Part shown: in pieces, positions 33,730 to 42,849 of the stretch
Position numbering within the stretch: the stretch's first letter is position 1
How the letters are laid out: each line of letters opens with the position of its first letter
Assembly (NCBI GenBank): GCA_050948665.1
Contig: JBMNEH010000001.1
Span: 1,612,001-1,676,000, forward strand
DNA: 64,000 nt
Direction of reading: 5' to 3'
From: JBMNEH01 sp050948665
Lineage (GTDB): Bacteria > Bacillota > Clostridia > Christensenellales > UMGS416
Notes under the pieces: model-generated
Database searches by the model: none
Seen by the model: only the letters and a program-made list of their open reading frames with translations
Told to the model about the DNA's origin: nothing
Made by a program: the position numbers and the translations under genes

Positions 33730-35404
33730 TAGGCCAAGAAAAGCAATTATCATGCCCGCCGAAAACTTCATAGAGGATTTCATCAATCAGGACATTGAAG
33801 CCGGTAAGGTACCGGGGCATATTCAGACCCGGTTCCCTCCGGAGCCCAATGGATATCTCCATATCGGGCATGTGAAAGCCATGTACTTGGATTTCCATAT
33901 CGCTGAAAAATACGGCGGCTTGTGTAACCTCAGGTTTGACGACACCAACCCCGATAAAGAAGACCCCGAATTTGTCCAAGCGATTTTTGATGATATCCAT
34001 TGGATGGGTTTTGACTGGCACGAACTGCACCATGCCTCCGATTACTTCCCCCAGACATATGCGTTCGCAGAAAAGTTGATCCTTGACGGCAAAGCCTATG
34101 TGGATGAGCAGACCGCCGATGAAATCAGAGAAAATCGAGGCACCCTTACCTCTCCCGGAAAGGATTCGCCCTGGAGGAACCGCCCGACAGAGGAGTCTCT
34201 GGATTTGTTCCGGCGTATGCGAGCGGGAGAGTTCCCCGAAGGAAAGTATGTTCTCCGCGCAAAGATAGACATGGCCAGCCCCAATATGAACATGCGGGAT
34301 CCAGTGCTTTACCGCATTAAATTTACGACCCATCACCAGACGGGAGACACTTGGTGTATTTACCCCATGTATGACTTCTCCCATCCCATCGGAGACGCAC
34401 TCGAAGGAGTGACGCACTCCCTCTGTTCACTGGAGTATGAGGATCACCGTCCGCTGTACGACTGGGTGACGGAAACTGTGGGTTTTAAAAATCCTCCCCG
34501 ACAGATCGAGTTCGCGCGCTTGAACATGACCGGTACAATCATGTCCAAGCGTTACCTCCGCAAGTTGGTAGAAGAGGGACATGTCTCCGGTTGGGACGAT
34601 CCCCGCATGCCTACTCTCCGGGGCCTTCGGCGCCGGGGATATACACCCGAGGCTATCAAGGATTTTTTGCGCCGTGCCGGTATCGCAAAAGCAAATTCCA
34701 TCGTAGATATGGCGCTGCTCGAAGCTTGTATCCGGGAAGAATTGAATGAGACCGCCCCCCGGGTCATGGCTGTACTCCGTCCGCTGAAGGTGGTAATCAC
34801 CAATTTCCCAGAAGGCGAGACCCGCGAGTTTAGCCGGCCGAATCACCCAAACCGCCTCAAAATGGGCGAGACTTCTGTCTCTTTCTCCCGGGAGATCTAT
34901 ATTGAGGCGGAAGATTTTTCCGAGAACCCTCCGCCCAAATTCTTCCGGCTGAGACCCGCAGGCGAGGTGCGTCTGATGGGCGCTTATATCATCCGTTGCG
35001 ACGAGGTTTTGAAAGATGCCGAAGGGAACATCACAGCCTTGCGCTGCACTGCTGACTTGGACAGCTATACCGGCGGCCCCACTTCGGGCAGGAAGGTTAA
35101 GGGAACGATCCATTGGGTAGACGCCCTGAACTCCCTCCCGGCAGAAATCCGGCTGTACGGGTCGCTTCTTCTGGATGAGGAGGGCGGCGGCGAACAAGAT
35201 GATTATTTGAACCGGTTGAACCTGGACTCCTTTACAAAACTGGAGGGGCGAGTACAGGCTTCCCTGCGCAGCGTGAAGCCGATGGAGCGTTTCCAGTTTG
35301 TCCGCCAAGGTTATTTTGTAGCCGATGTGGATTCCACGCCTGTAAAACTGGTGTTTAACCGTACAACAGGACTCAGGGACACCTGGGCAAAACAACAGAA
35401 TTAG
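33722..35404 (+). CDS. glnS: Glutaminyl-tRNA synthetase
   Basis: 560 aa; ATG 33722 with GAGGAG upstream. Class I signatures: FPPEPNGYLHIGHVKA (HIGH, about 38-53) and TIMSKRYLRKLV (KMSKS-like, about 264-275); the C-terminal beta-barrel anticodon domain is present. It charges tRNA-Gln directly, so this organism need not depend on the Glu-tRNA-Gln amidotransferase route. Translated just ahead of gltX (9 bp gap). Confidence 0.96.
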   Translation: MSDRPRKAIIMPAENFIEDFINQDIEAGKVPGHIQTRFPPEPNGYLHIGHVKAMYLDFHIAEKYGGLCNLRFDDTNPDKEDPEFVQAIFDDIHWMGFDWHELHHASDYFPQTYAFAEKLILDGKAYVDEQTADEIRENRGTLTSPGKDSPWRNRPTEESLDLFRRMRAGEFPEGKYVLRAKIDMASPNMNMRDPVLYRIKFTTHHQTGDTWCIYPMYDFSHPIGDALEGVTHSLCSLEYEDHRPLYDWVTETVGFKNPPRQIEFARLNMTGTIMSKRYLRKLVEEGHVSGWDDPRMPTLRGLRRRGYTPEAIKDFLRRAGIAKANSIVDMALLEACIREELNETAPRVMAVLRPLKVVITNFPEGETREFSRPNHPNRLKMGETSVSFSREIYIEAEDFSENPPPKFFRLRPAGEVRLMGAYIIRCDEVLKDAEGNITALRCTADLDSYTGGPTSGRKVKGTIHWVDALNSLPAEIRLYGSLLLDEEGGGEQDDYLNRLNLDSFTKLEGRVQASLRSVKPMERFQFVRQGYFVADVDSTPVKLVFNRTTGLRDTWAKQQN

Positions 35405-35413
35405 GAGCTCGTC

Positions 35414-36868
35414 ATGAAAGTTCGTACAAGGTTTGCCCCAAGCCCCACCGGGTATATGCATATCGGGAATCTTCGTTCAGCATTGTATGCTTATCTTTTT
35501 GCCAAGGCTAATGACGGGCACTTTCTGCTCCGCATCGAGGACACCGACCAGGACAGACTAGTAGAAGGCGCTGTGGATATTATTTATAACACGCTGAAGG
35601 ATGTCGGCCTTTTCTGGGATGAAGGCCCCGACATCGGCGGGAATTACGGCCCTTATGTTCAAAGCCAGAGAAAGCCTTTGTATATGCCCTATGCTGAACA
35701 GCTGATATCCTCAGGGCATGCCTACCGTTGCTTTTGCACCGAGAAAGAACTGGAAGCCCGACGTGCTGAAGCCTTGGCACAAGGTGATACTTATAAGTAC
35801 GATAAGCATTGTCTCCGCCTCTCTCGAAAGGAGATCGATGGCCTTTTAGCAGAGGGACAACCCTATGTCATCCGACAGAATGTGCCTTTGGAAGGCTCTA
35901 CTTCCTTTACAGATTTAATCTTTGGCACTATCACGGTGGAAAACTCCCAACTGGACGATAATGTCTTGATCAAAGCTGACGGTATGCCCACCTATAACTT
36001 TGCCAATGTGGTGGACGACCACCTGATGGCGATTTCACACGTCATGCGCGGCACGGAGTACCTTTCCTCCACCCCAAAATATAATCTGCTATATCAGGCC
36101 TTTGGCTGGGAGATACCGCAGTATATCCACATGACACCCATCATGAAAGACGCCCAGAAAAAGCTCTCCAAACGACATGGCGACGCCTCCTATGAGGATC
36201 TGCTGGCCAAGGGTTATCTGAAGGAAGCTATTATCAATTATGTTGCTCTGCTCGGTTGGAATCCGGGAGATGACCGGGAGATTTTTTCGCTTGAGGAGTT
36301 GATAAAGGCTTTCTCTGTGGAGGGGATGAGTAAATCCCCCGCTATATTTGACCCGTTGAAGCTCACCTGGATGAATGCGGAATACATCCGCGCTCTGCCA
36401 CCGGAGGAGTTCCATCAGAAAATACTCCCTTATTTTGCCCATGTGCTGGATGTCGAGAAGTTCGATACCCGCCGCCTAGCAGAGCTGATGCAGCCACGCT
36501 GCGAGGTTCTCCTCGATGTAGAGGAAAAAATCAGATTTTTGGCTGAAATGCCGGACTTTCCCCTGTCCTATTATACCAATAAGCGACAGAAAACTTCCCC
36601 AGAGACCGCCCTGCCCACCTTGGAGAAACTGTTGCCCATTGTGGAATCGGTTACGGACTGGACGGAGGAGAGCATCCAAGCTCCTATCGCTTCCTATATT
36701 GAAACCAATGGCCTTAAAAACGGCGTCGTGCTTTGGCCTCTCCGCATTGCCGTCTCCGGCAAAGAAAGCACCCCGGGCGGTTTCTATGAAATCGCCTACC
36801 TTCTGGGCAGGGAAGAAACGCTCCGCCGGCTCTATGGCTCTATTGAAAAACTCAAGAAGGGAGAGTAA
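35414..36868 (+). CDS. gltX: Glutamyl-tRNA synthetase
   Basis: 484 aa, TTAGGAGCTCGTC start. APSPTGYMHIGNLRSALYAY (HIGH-like), RIEDTDQDR and KKLSKRHGD (KMSKS) are all present; the anticodon-binding helical domain follows. It charges tRNA-Glu. End of the cluster DUF1934-DALR protein-glnS-gltX, all spaced by less than 10 bp or overlapping. Confidence 0.97.
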   Translation: MKVRTRFAPSPTGYMHIGNLRSALYAYLFAKANDGHFLLRIEDTDQDRLVEGAVDIIYNTLKDVGLFWDEGPDIGGNYGPYVQSQRKPLYMPYAEQLISSGHAYRCFCTEKELEARRAEALAQGDTYKYDKHCLRLSRKEIDGLLAEGQPYVIRQNVPLEGSTSFTDLIFGTITVENSQLDDNVLIKADGMPTYNFANVVDDHLMAISHVMRGTEYLSSTPKYNLLYQAFGWEIPQYIHMTPIMKDAQKKLSKRHGDASYEDLLAKGYLKEAIINYVALLGWNPGDDREIFSLEELIKAFSVEGMSKSPAIFDPLKLTWMNAEYIRALPPEEFHQKILPYFAHVLDVEKFDTRRLAELMQPRCEVLLDVEEKIRFLAEMPDFPLSYYTNKRQKTSPETALPTLEKLLPIVESVTDWTEESIQAPIASYIETNGLKNGVVLWPLRIAVSGKESTPGGFYEIAYLLGREETLRRLYGSIEKLKKGE

Positions 36869-36932
36869 AATCTCGCAGATATTGACCCCCCCTGCAGATT
36901 CCCCATCACTGTAAAACCCTATGGAAACATAA

Positions 36933-36958
36933 ATGTCCGGATAGTTGTATCCGGGCAT
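36933..36958 (-). terminator. Hairpin between convergent genes
   Basis: ATGTCCGGATA-GTTG-TATCCGGGCAT, with TTTATGTTT following on the minus strand. It probably ends the minus-strand gene at 37015 and may act on gltX too. Confidence 0.55.
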
Positions 36959-37014
36959 TAGTGCTCCTTATCCGCCTGTATATTAAGAACGCAGAGGAAG
37001 AGAGCGTCTGTATT

Positions 37015-37545
37015 CTATCGTTTATTTTCCAGTTGCTCAAGATGCGGAGGGGAGATTTTCTGATCTCCCCTGTACCATTCTCCCTCCATACACCGAAGTA
37101 AACCGGTTTCCATTGCCAATCCCATCGCCTCCGTCTGTATGCGTTTGGCTTCCGCCCGACAATCCAGCCAAGGGCGGGGGCGCTGCGTCTGTAATTGTAT
37201 AAAAAGGGTGGGATCCACCAACCTTGCCAGAAACAAACTACGGCGATAAGGATCCATGTCCACAAAACCTACCGCCGGCGCTTCCGGCGGCGACCAAGGA
37301 TTGGATAACAACTGAATATCCTGTAGCCAGGCACGAAGGGCTGCCAGTTGTGCAGGCCGCTGTACAAACCAGGAAAGGATGCGTCCCTCCGCATCCAGCC
37401 GCTCCCGGAGCCTTCCTTTTGGGGTTATCAGAATATTGATCCTGTCTGAATCTCTGGAGGTCCGCAGAATCCCGCAATGGGGATGTTCCATATGAAAAGG
37501 CGTAACGGGGATCAACCGTATCGTTTCATCCGCAACCTGTTCCAT
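37015..37545 (-). CDS. Hypothetical protein
   Basis: 176 aa. ATG 37545 (MEQVADETIRLIPVTPFHME) has AAAGGAGTGTGAT upstream; the longer frame to 37659 has none. Soluble, rich in Arg and Pro, with FVDMDPYRRSLFLARL in the middle. No domain recognised. Divergent from the CotH gene, with the intergenic region 37546-37714 holding the promoter of the latter. Confidence 0.55.
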   Translation of the reverse strand: MEQVADETIRLIPVTPFHMEHPHCGILRTSRDSDRINILITPKGRLRERLDAEGRILSWFVQRPAQLAALRAWLQDIQLLSNPWSPPEAPAVGFVDMDPYRRSLFLARLVDPTLFIQLQTQRPRPWLDCRAEAKRIQTEAMGLAMETGLLRCMEGEWYRGDQKISPPHLEQLENKR

Positions 37546-37652
37546 CCCTATCACACTCCTTTCCAATAAATTATGGTATCCTGTCCGGCTGTATATACTG
37601 TATATATTATATATACCACACTCCGGCAGGTTTGCGCAAACGAGCGGTGCGC

Positions 37653-37680
37653 TTGACAACGAATAGAGAAATTGTATAAT
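37653..37680 (+). promoter_or_regulatory. Promoter of the CotH-VTC-DUF4956 operon
   Basis: TTGACA (37653-37658), 16 bp, TATAAT (37675-37680), 34 bp before the GTG start. Confidence 0.85.
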
Positions 37681-37714
37681 AGTATGTGGCGAAAAAGTCG
37701 CAAGGAGGAAGATC

Positions 37715-40700
37715 GTGTCAAACCAAAATTACCGGCGAAACACTGAGAATCGTTCTTCCAGCAATATAAGAAATACCCGTAATGCCCCGAGGCAGACAGC
37801 CGGGCGATCACCTCAGAAGGATACCTCCCGTTATACGCGTATTGCAGATGTTCTGATCATTTTAGTGCTGACAACAATCGGCGTGCTGATCGTTGCTGCA
37901 GCATCCCGAAGCGCTGCGCAGAGTATTCCGCCGGGCGCCGTCATCTCCGATACCCTAGACAGTATTGTGATCAGTGAAATTATGACCTCCAATAAATCAG
38001 CCATCGCTGATGAAAACGGTCTTTTCCCCGACTATATCGAGGTGTATAACCCCACATCCAAAACCGTCAATCTTGCCGGCATCGGTCTTACGGACAATCT
38101 TGAAGTCGGACCGAAATTTCTTTTCCCCGTCATATCGCTGAATCCGGGTGCCTATCTGCTGGTATTTGCATCCGGGAAGGAGCAAACCACAGGGGAGCTG
38201 CATGCCAACTTTAAAATCTCCTCTGCCGGTGAAAGCATTTCTCTTTTGGATACTAACGGCACGATACTGCAGACGGTGGATGTTCCTGTTATTTCTTCCG
38301 ACCATGCTTATGCGCTGGATCTCACCCAAATCGATGCATTGGAATTCCACGTGACCGAACAGTATACACCGGGTTATCCCAATACCGAAGAAGGGTGGGC
38401 AGCATACTCCGCCACCCGCCGGATAGAGAATTCACCTATTGTGATCAGCGAAGTCATGACCAAGAACCGCATCACCCTGCAGGATGAGGATTACATATAC
38501 TCTGACTGGGTGGAGATATGGAATCGCGGTGATTCCGTTATAAATATCGGGGGTTTCGGACTATCCAACTCTGCATCCCGGCTACATCGGTGGAAATTTC
38601 CTGCGATCGACATGCAGCCGGGCGAACGGTTAATTGTTTTCTGCGGAGATAAGAACTCAGCGAACCCCGTGCTTCCCCTTCACGCCCCTTTCAGCCTCAG
38701 TTCTATGAAAGAGACGGTGGTCCTCTCCAACAATCTGGCGCAGATACTTGACTTGGTTGAGGTGCCCACTCTGGAAAAGGATCAATCGTACAGTCGGCAG
38801 GGTGACAGCGATGCCTGGCAAATTACCTTCCAGCCCACCCCCGGTTTTCCCAATGACAGCGAAGGATATCGGCGTTATAGAGAAAAGCATGCCGCCCAGA
38901 ACACCACCGGCATCGTGATCAGTGAAGTGATCAATAACAATGTCTCCGCATTCCCATATGAAGAAGGTGTCTATTATCCTGCCATTGAACTGCACAATAA
39001 AAACACTTACCCGGTATCTTTGGAGGGCTGGGGCATTACAGATGATTCCGGAAAATTGGGACGATACGAACTGACTGATATTGTGCTGCAGCCAGATGAG
39101 TATTTTGTGCTGTACGCTTCCGGATTGAATACGTCGGAATATGATGACGACGCAAAAAAAAAGTACCATACCAATTTTAAGCTTTCCGCGGAAGGCGCAA
39201 CGATCGTACTGACTGATATCGACGATGCTGTTATAGACAGCTGTACCATCCCCAGGACGCCCATAAACTATTCCTATGGGCGAAATGAAGGGAGCGTCTT
39301 TTTTTCATATATGGCGCAGCCCACCTTTGGCGCCGCCAATGAGGCCGGTCTTGAAACCCGTGCGCCTACGCCGGTCATTACTCACTCAACCGGCAACTAT
39401 AGCGACAGTGTGGATGTTTCCATTATTACCCAGGAGGGTTACACGATTTACTACACCACAGACGGCTCCGATCCGAACAGGAGTTCCACTCTGTACAGCG
39501 GCGCCATACGCATCGGCGCAACCACTCCCCTGCGGGCTATTGCGGTAAAAGACGGGTGTCTTGACAGTATCATCGCCACTTCGATGATTTTTATCAATGC
39601 TCCGACAGATGTAGCTATCGTCAGCGCCGTAATCGACCCTATACACCTTTATGATCCTGTCACTGGACTTTTTGAGAAGGGGCCGAACGCTTCCCCCGAA
39701 TGGCCCTACTTAGGCGCCAACTGGTATTACAATACCGAAGTACCCTGTACTTTATCCGTGATTGAAACAAACGGGACTCTCGGCATCCAGCAGGAATGCG
39801 CGTTCCGTGTCTTCGGCTCCTATTCCCGCCAGCAAAAGGGAAAAAGTTTTGCCATTATTGCCCGCTACTATTACGGGCCTGGCAAATTCAACTACAGGTT
39901 CTTCGAGGAGCGCACCTTCTCCAGATATGACTCTTTTATTGTTCGAAACGGAGCATCCGAATGGAACGCATCCAAAATCCGGGATATATTCACCTCTTCT
40001 CTCGCACGGGACACTACCGATATGGAAACCCAGATGTACCGGCCCTGCACACTCTATATAAACGGAGAGTTCTGGGGAGTCTATTTCATCATGGAGAAGG
40101 TTACCGACCACTATATTGCCAGCATCTACAATATTGATGAAGAGAGCATTGACATGCTGGTCGGCAACGGAAATAAAAAAGCCTATATCCACTGCGGCAG
40201 CAATACCGACTGGCTTGAATTGATGGCATATGTAAAAGAGTATGGACTGACTGAAACCGAACATTATGAGTATATAAAGACTAAGGTCGATGTGGAGAAC
40301 TACGCGGATTATCTCATTATAGAGACATTCTGCAATAATTCCGATACAGGGAATGTAAAATTCTGGCGCAGCTCCCAGTTAGACAACCGCTGGCGATGGA
40401 TCTTATACGATACAGACTGGGGCTACGGAGCCGGTAACGCTACAGCAGCGGAAAGAGATTATGTGGAAGAGTACTTCAATGAAAAAGGACATGGCACCGG
40501 TAATATGTTCGATACCACACTCCCCTGCGCTTTGATGAAAAACGCCGAATGGCGAGCCCTCTTCCTTGAGCGGGTGGCCTACCACCTGCGGGAGACCTTT
40601 GATATCACCCACTCCCTAGAGCGGATCGACGAAATCGCCGCCCCCATCGCAGAGGTTATGAAGTTGGACCGGGCGCGCTGGGACATCAGTTATGATCGCT

Positions 40701-40822
40701 GGCTGAACCAACTCGATGTAATACGCTCCTATGTCCGAAGCAAACCGGATTATTACGTTCAACAGGTGAAGAAAACCTTTAATGTTACGGATGAAGAAGC
40801 CGCTAAGTATTTCGGCACCTGA
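37715..40822 (+). CDS. Membrane-anchored CotH kinase with three lamin-tail domains
   Basis: 1035 aa, GTG start with AAGGAGGAAGATC. An N-terminal cytoplasmic stretch rich in Arg and Asn is followed by one transmembrane segment (about 45-65), so the rest is outside. Three lamin-tail (LTD) repeats start at about residues 83, 241 and 399 (each with VISE[IV][MI]). A chitobiase/hexosaminidase C-terminal-type beta domain follows at about 551 (GYTIYYTTDGSDPN). The CotH kinase fold runs from about 695, ending with YDTDWGYG near 898, the DxDW metal motif. CotH enzymes phosphorylate extracellular or spore-coat proteins. The partners are the VTC and DUF4956 genes downstream. Confidence 0.88.
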   Translation: MSNQNYRRNTENRSSSNIRNTRNAPRQTAGRSPQKDTSRYTRIADVLIILVLTTIGVLIVAAASRSAAQSIPPGAVISDTLDSIVISEIMTSNKSAIADENGLFPDYIEVYNPTSKTVNLAGIGLTDNLEVGPKFLFPVISLNPGAYLLVFASGKEQTTGELHANFKISSAGESISLLDTNGTILQTVDVPVISSDHAYALDLTQIDALEFHVTEQYTPGYPNTEEGWAAYSATRRIENSPIVISEVMTKNRITLQDEDYIYSDWVEIWNRGDSVINIGGFGLSNSASRLHRWKFPAIDMQPGERLIVFCGDKNSANPVLPLHAPFSLSSMKETVVLSNNLAQILDLVEVPTLEKDQSYSRQGDSDAWQITFQPTPGFPNDSEGYRRYREKHAAQNTTGIVISEVINNNVSAFPYEEGVYYPAIELHNKNTYPVSLEGWGITDDSGKLGRYELTDIVLQPDEYFVLYASGLNTSEYDDDAKKKYHTNFKLSAEGATIVLTDIDDAVIDSCTIPRTPINYSYGRNEGSVFFSYMAQPTFGAANEAGLETRAPTPVITHSTGNYSDSVDVSIITQEGYTIYYTTDGSDPNRSSTLYSGAIRIGATTPLRAIAVKDGCLDSIIATSMIFINAPTDVAIVSAVIDPIHLYDPVTGLFEKGPNASPEWPYLGANWYYNTEVPCTLSVIETNGTLGIQQECAFRVFGSYSRQQKGKSFAIIARYYYGPGKFNYRFFEERTFSRYDSFIVRNGASEWNASKIRDIFTSSLARDTTDMETQMYRPCTLYINGEFWGVYFIMEKVTDHYIASIYNIDEESIDMLVGNGNKKAYIHCGSNTDWLELMAYVKEYGLTETEHYEYIKTKVDVENYADYLIIETFCNNSDTGNVKFWRSSQLDNRWRWILYDTDWGYGAGNATAAERDYVEEYFNEKGHGTGNMFDTTLPCALMKNAEWRALFLERVAYHLRETFDITHSLERIDEIAAPIAEVMKLDRARWDISYDRWLNQLDVIRSYVRSKPDYYVQQVKKTFNVTDEEAAKYFGT

Positions 40823-40831
40823 GGAGGCTAC

Positions 40832-41524
40832 ATGGCAAAGATGGGAAAGTATCAGCTCCGGCACGAGCTGAAGTATATCATTCCCGAGGGTGAGTATGCC
40901 CTTCTCCGGGACAAGCTTATGGCAATCATGCCTCTGGACAATCACGCCGACCCTGCTACCCGCAGCTATTTTATCCGCAGCCTTTATTTCGACGATATCG
41001 ACAATACTGCCCTAACAGAAAAGGAAGCAGGTGTACAAGTGCGGAGCAAATGGCGCATACGTACCTATACCTCAGGAAGTATTCATCTGGAAAAAAAAAT
41101 GAAATTTAACCAGATGACCGCAAAGGACAGCCTTACTATTTCCTCCCGTCAGGCGGATACCCTCATTGCGGGCAACTGGTATAATATTCCCCTACGTAAG
41201 CATCCGTTGTTGGATGAGCTTTACAGTCTGACACGTACACGTTTGCTCCGCCCGATCGTGTTGGTAGACTATTGGCGGGAACCGTATACCTTCCCCGCAG
41301 GCAATGTCCGGGTTACTTTTGACAAGGACGTTCACTCCGGCCAATTCTGCCATAACCTGTACGCCAAAGATATGATGCCCATCCCTGTGCTGGAGCCGGG
41401 AACATTGATCATGGAAGTCAAGTATGACGACTTCCTGCCGGCGCATATTGGCGGCATACTCCACAGCGTCCGGGGCAGCCGATTGGCAATCTCAAAATAC
41501 GCCCTGAGCAGGGGCACCCACTAA
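40832..41524 (+). CDS. VTC-domain polyphosphate polymerase-like protein
   Basis: 230 aa, GAGGAGGCTAC start. VTC/TTM-tunnel pattern of alternating basic and acidic strand residues: RHELKYIIP (ExK motif), RSLYFDDIDN, RSKWRIRTY, HLEKKMK and MEVKYDDFLP. The fold binds triphosphate and, in yeast Vtc4, polymerises phosphate from ATP. No transmembrane segment, so cytosolic. It lies 9 bp after the CotH gene and 56 bp before the DUF4956 gene. Confidence 0.85.
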   Translation: MAKMGKYQLRHELKYIIPEGEYALLRDKLMAIMPLDNHADPATRSYFIRSLYFDDIDNTALTEKEAGVQVRSKWRIRTYTSGSIHLEKKMKFNQMTAKDSLTISSRQADTLIAGNWYNIPLRKHPLLDELYSLTRTRLLRPIVLVDYWREPYTFPAGNVRVTFDKDVHSGQFCHNLYAKDMMPIPVLEPGTLIMEVKYDDFLPAHIGGILHSVRGSRLAISKYALSRGTH

Positions 41525-41580
41525 GAATCCTGTTGGACGAACTGCACACCTGTGCATGACATATCTTGAAGGAGGCTCCC

Positions 41581-42300
41581 ATGAATTTCTTGACAGTAGC
41601 CCTGGAAGGCAGGCTGACCTTTGGGGACATCATTAAAAACGGTATTGTTGATAATTTCAGCGTATCCAATTCCACAAGCATACCCAATCTGCTTTTAGCT
41701 ATCCTAGTATCTTTTGTGTTGGGCATGCTGATATTCCTGGTGTACAAGCGTACTTTCAGGGGAGTATTGTACAGCCATTCCTTTAACGTTTCATTGGTCA
41801 TGCTGACAATGGTCACCGCCTTAATCATACGCTGCATTACCTCCAATCTGACTCTTTCTCTGGGCATGGTAGGCGCTCTTTCCATCGTCCGCTTCCGGAC
41901 AGCGATCAAGGATCCTATGGATACTGTCTATATGTTTTGGGCCGTTGCCGCAGGGATCCTCGTGGGTGCGGGCACAGGCTTTTATGCCTATGCAATAATA
42001 GGCTCTGCAGTGATTTCTCTTTTCCTGTATTTCATGTTCCTCAGAGGCGGAAAGAAATCTCATGCCTACCTTCTGATCATACGACATGACTTTAACGCCA
42101 CAAACGAGGTCAACTATGCGGTCAACCGCCTCCCCCGTCCCGCAAGGCTGAAAAGCAAGGCCGTCACTCCCAACGGTGTGGAAATCACCATTGAGCTCCG
42201 CCTCTCCGGTGAAAACAGCAACATTGTCAATGATCTCATGCGCATAGAAGGTGTATTTGACGCTACTTTGGTCAGTTATCAGGGTGAGTACGCCGCTTAA
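41581..42300 (+). CDS. DUF4956 membrane protein
   Basis: 239 aa. ATG 41581 with GGAGGCTCCC upstream. Three or four transmembrane helices (about 35-165), including the conserved TLSLGMVGALSIVRFRTAIKD, then a soluble C-terminal domain (VEITIELRLSGENSNIVND). DUF4956 proteins are regularly found next to VTC-domain genes and may form the membrane partner of the polymerase, as Vtc subunits do in yeast; this role is inferred. Confidence 0.85.
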   Translation: MNFLTVALEGRLTFGDIIKNGIVDNFSVSNSTSIPNLLLAILVSFVLGMLIFLVYKRTFRGVLYSHSFNVSLVMLTMVTALIIRCITSNLTLSLGMVGALSIVRFRTAIKDPMDTVYMFWAVAAGILVGAGTGFYAYAIIGSAVISLFLYFMFLRGGKKSHAYLLIIRHDFNATNEVNYAVNRLPRPARLKSKAVTPNGVEITIELRLSGENSNIVNDLMRIEGVFDATLVSYQGEYAA

Positions 42301-42358
42301 CAGAATACTGATCCCGGCTCCGGCCGGGTTATTTATATTGACGCGGGCAAATTAGTAC

Positions 42359-42387
42359 TTGACAGAGAAACGGCTTTCGTGTAGAAT
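42359..42387 (+). promoter_or_regulatory. Promoter of the four-tRNA cluster
   Basis: TTGACA (42359-42364), 17 bp, TAGAAT (42382-42387). Confidence 0.75.
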
Positions 42388-42421
42388 ATTTTTTGTCGGC
42401 GCGGTATTGACAACCGCTCGA

Positions 42422-42497
42422 GGGAGCATAGCTCAGCTGGTAGAGCACTTGCTTTACACGCAAGGGGTCACAGGTTCGAGCCCTGTTGTTCCCACCA
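42422..42497 (+). tRNA. tRNA-Val (TAC)
   Basis: 76 nt. Acceptor GGGAGCA/TGTTCCC, anticodon arm CTTGC-TTTACAC-GCAAG, T arm ACAGG-TTCGAGC-CCTGT, CCA encoded. Confidence 0.95.
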
Positions 42498-42499
42498 AT

Positions 42500-42576
42500 G
42501 GTCCGGTAGTTCAGTTGGTTAGAACGCTAGCCTGTCACGCTAGAGGTCGTGGGTTCGAGCCCCATCCGGATCGCCA
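42500..42576 (+). tRNA. tRNA-Asp (GTC)
   Basis: 77 nt. Acceptor GGTCCGG/CCGGATC, anticodon loop CTGTCAC, discriminator G, CCA encoded. Confidence 0.95.
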
Positions 42577-42580
42577 TCTT

Positions 42581-42657
42581 GCGGGAATAGCTCAATTGGC
42601 TAGAGCGTCGCCTTGCCATGGCGAAGGTTGCGAGTTCGAGTCTCGTTTTCCGCTCCA
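42581..42657 (+). tRNA. tRNA-Gly (GCC)
   Basis: 77 nt. Acceptor GCGGGAA/TTTCCGC, anticodon arm TCGCC-TTGCCAT-GGCGA, CCA encoded. Confidence 0.95.
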
Positions 42658-42660
42658 TTT

Positions 42661-42735
42661 GGCACCATAGCCAAGCGGTAAGGCAGAGGTCTGCAAAATC
42701 TCTATTCTCCAGTTCGATTCTGGATGGTGCCTCCA
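42661..42735 (+). tRNA. tRNA-Cys (GCA)
   Basis: 75 nt. Acceptor GGCACCA/TGGTGCC, anticodon loop CTGCAAA, CCA encoded. Confidence 0.95.
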
Positions 42736-42737
42736 GC

Positions 42738-42765
42738 AAAGCACTTGCCCTGGCAGGTGCTTTTT
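42738..42765 (+). terminator. Terminator of the tRNA cluster
   Basis: AAAGCACTTGCC pairs with GGCAGGTGCTTT (one G-T pair), followed by T residues. Confidence 0.85.
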
Positions 42766-42789
42766 CATATTCTGTTATCCTTATCCCGG

Positions 42790-42818
42790 TAGACAAAATC
42801 ATCGAAAAGAGATATACT
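42790..42818 (+). promoter_or_regulatory. pgsA promoter
   Basis: TAGACA (42790-42795), 17 bp, TATACT (42813-42818). Confidence 0.65.
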
Positions 42819-42849
42819 AATTTGTGGATGATTACGAAGGAGGTAACGC

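Noticed and set aside
34427..35461. 344-codon minus-strand frame
   Set aside because: Antisense to glnS, which carries intact HIGH and KMSKS motifs.
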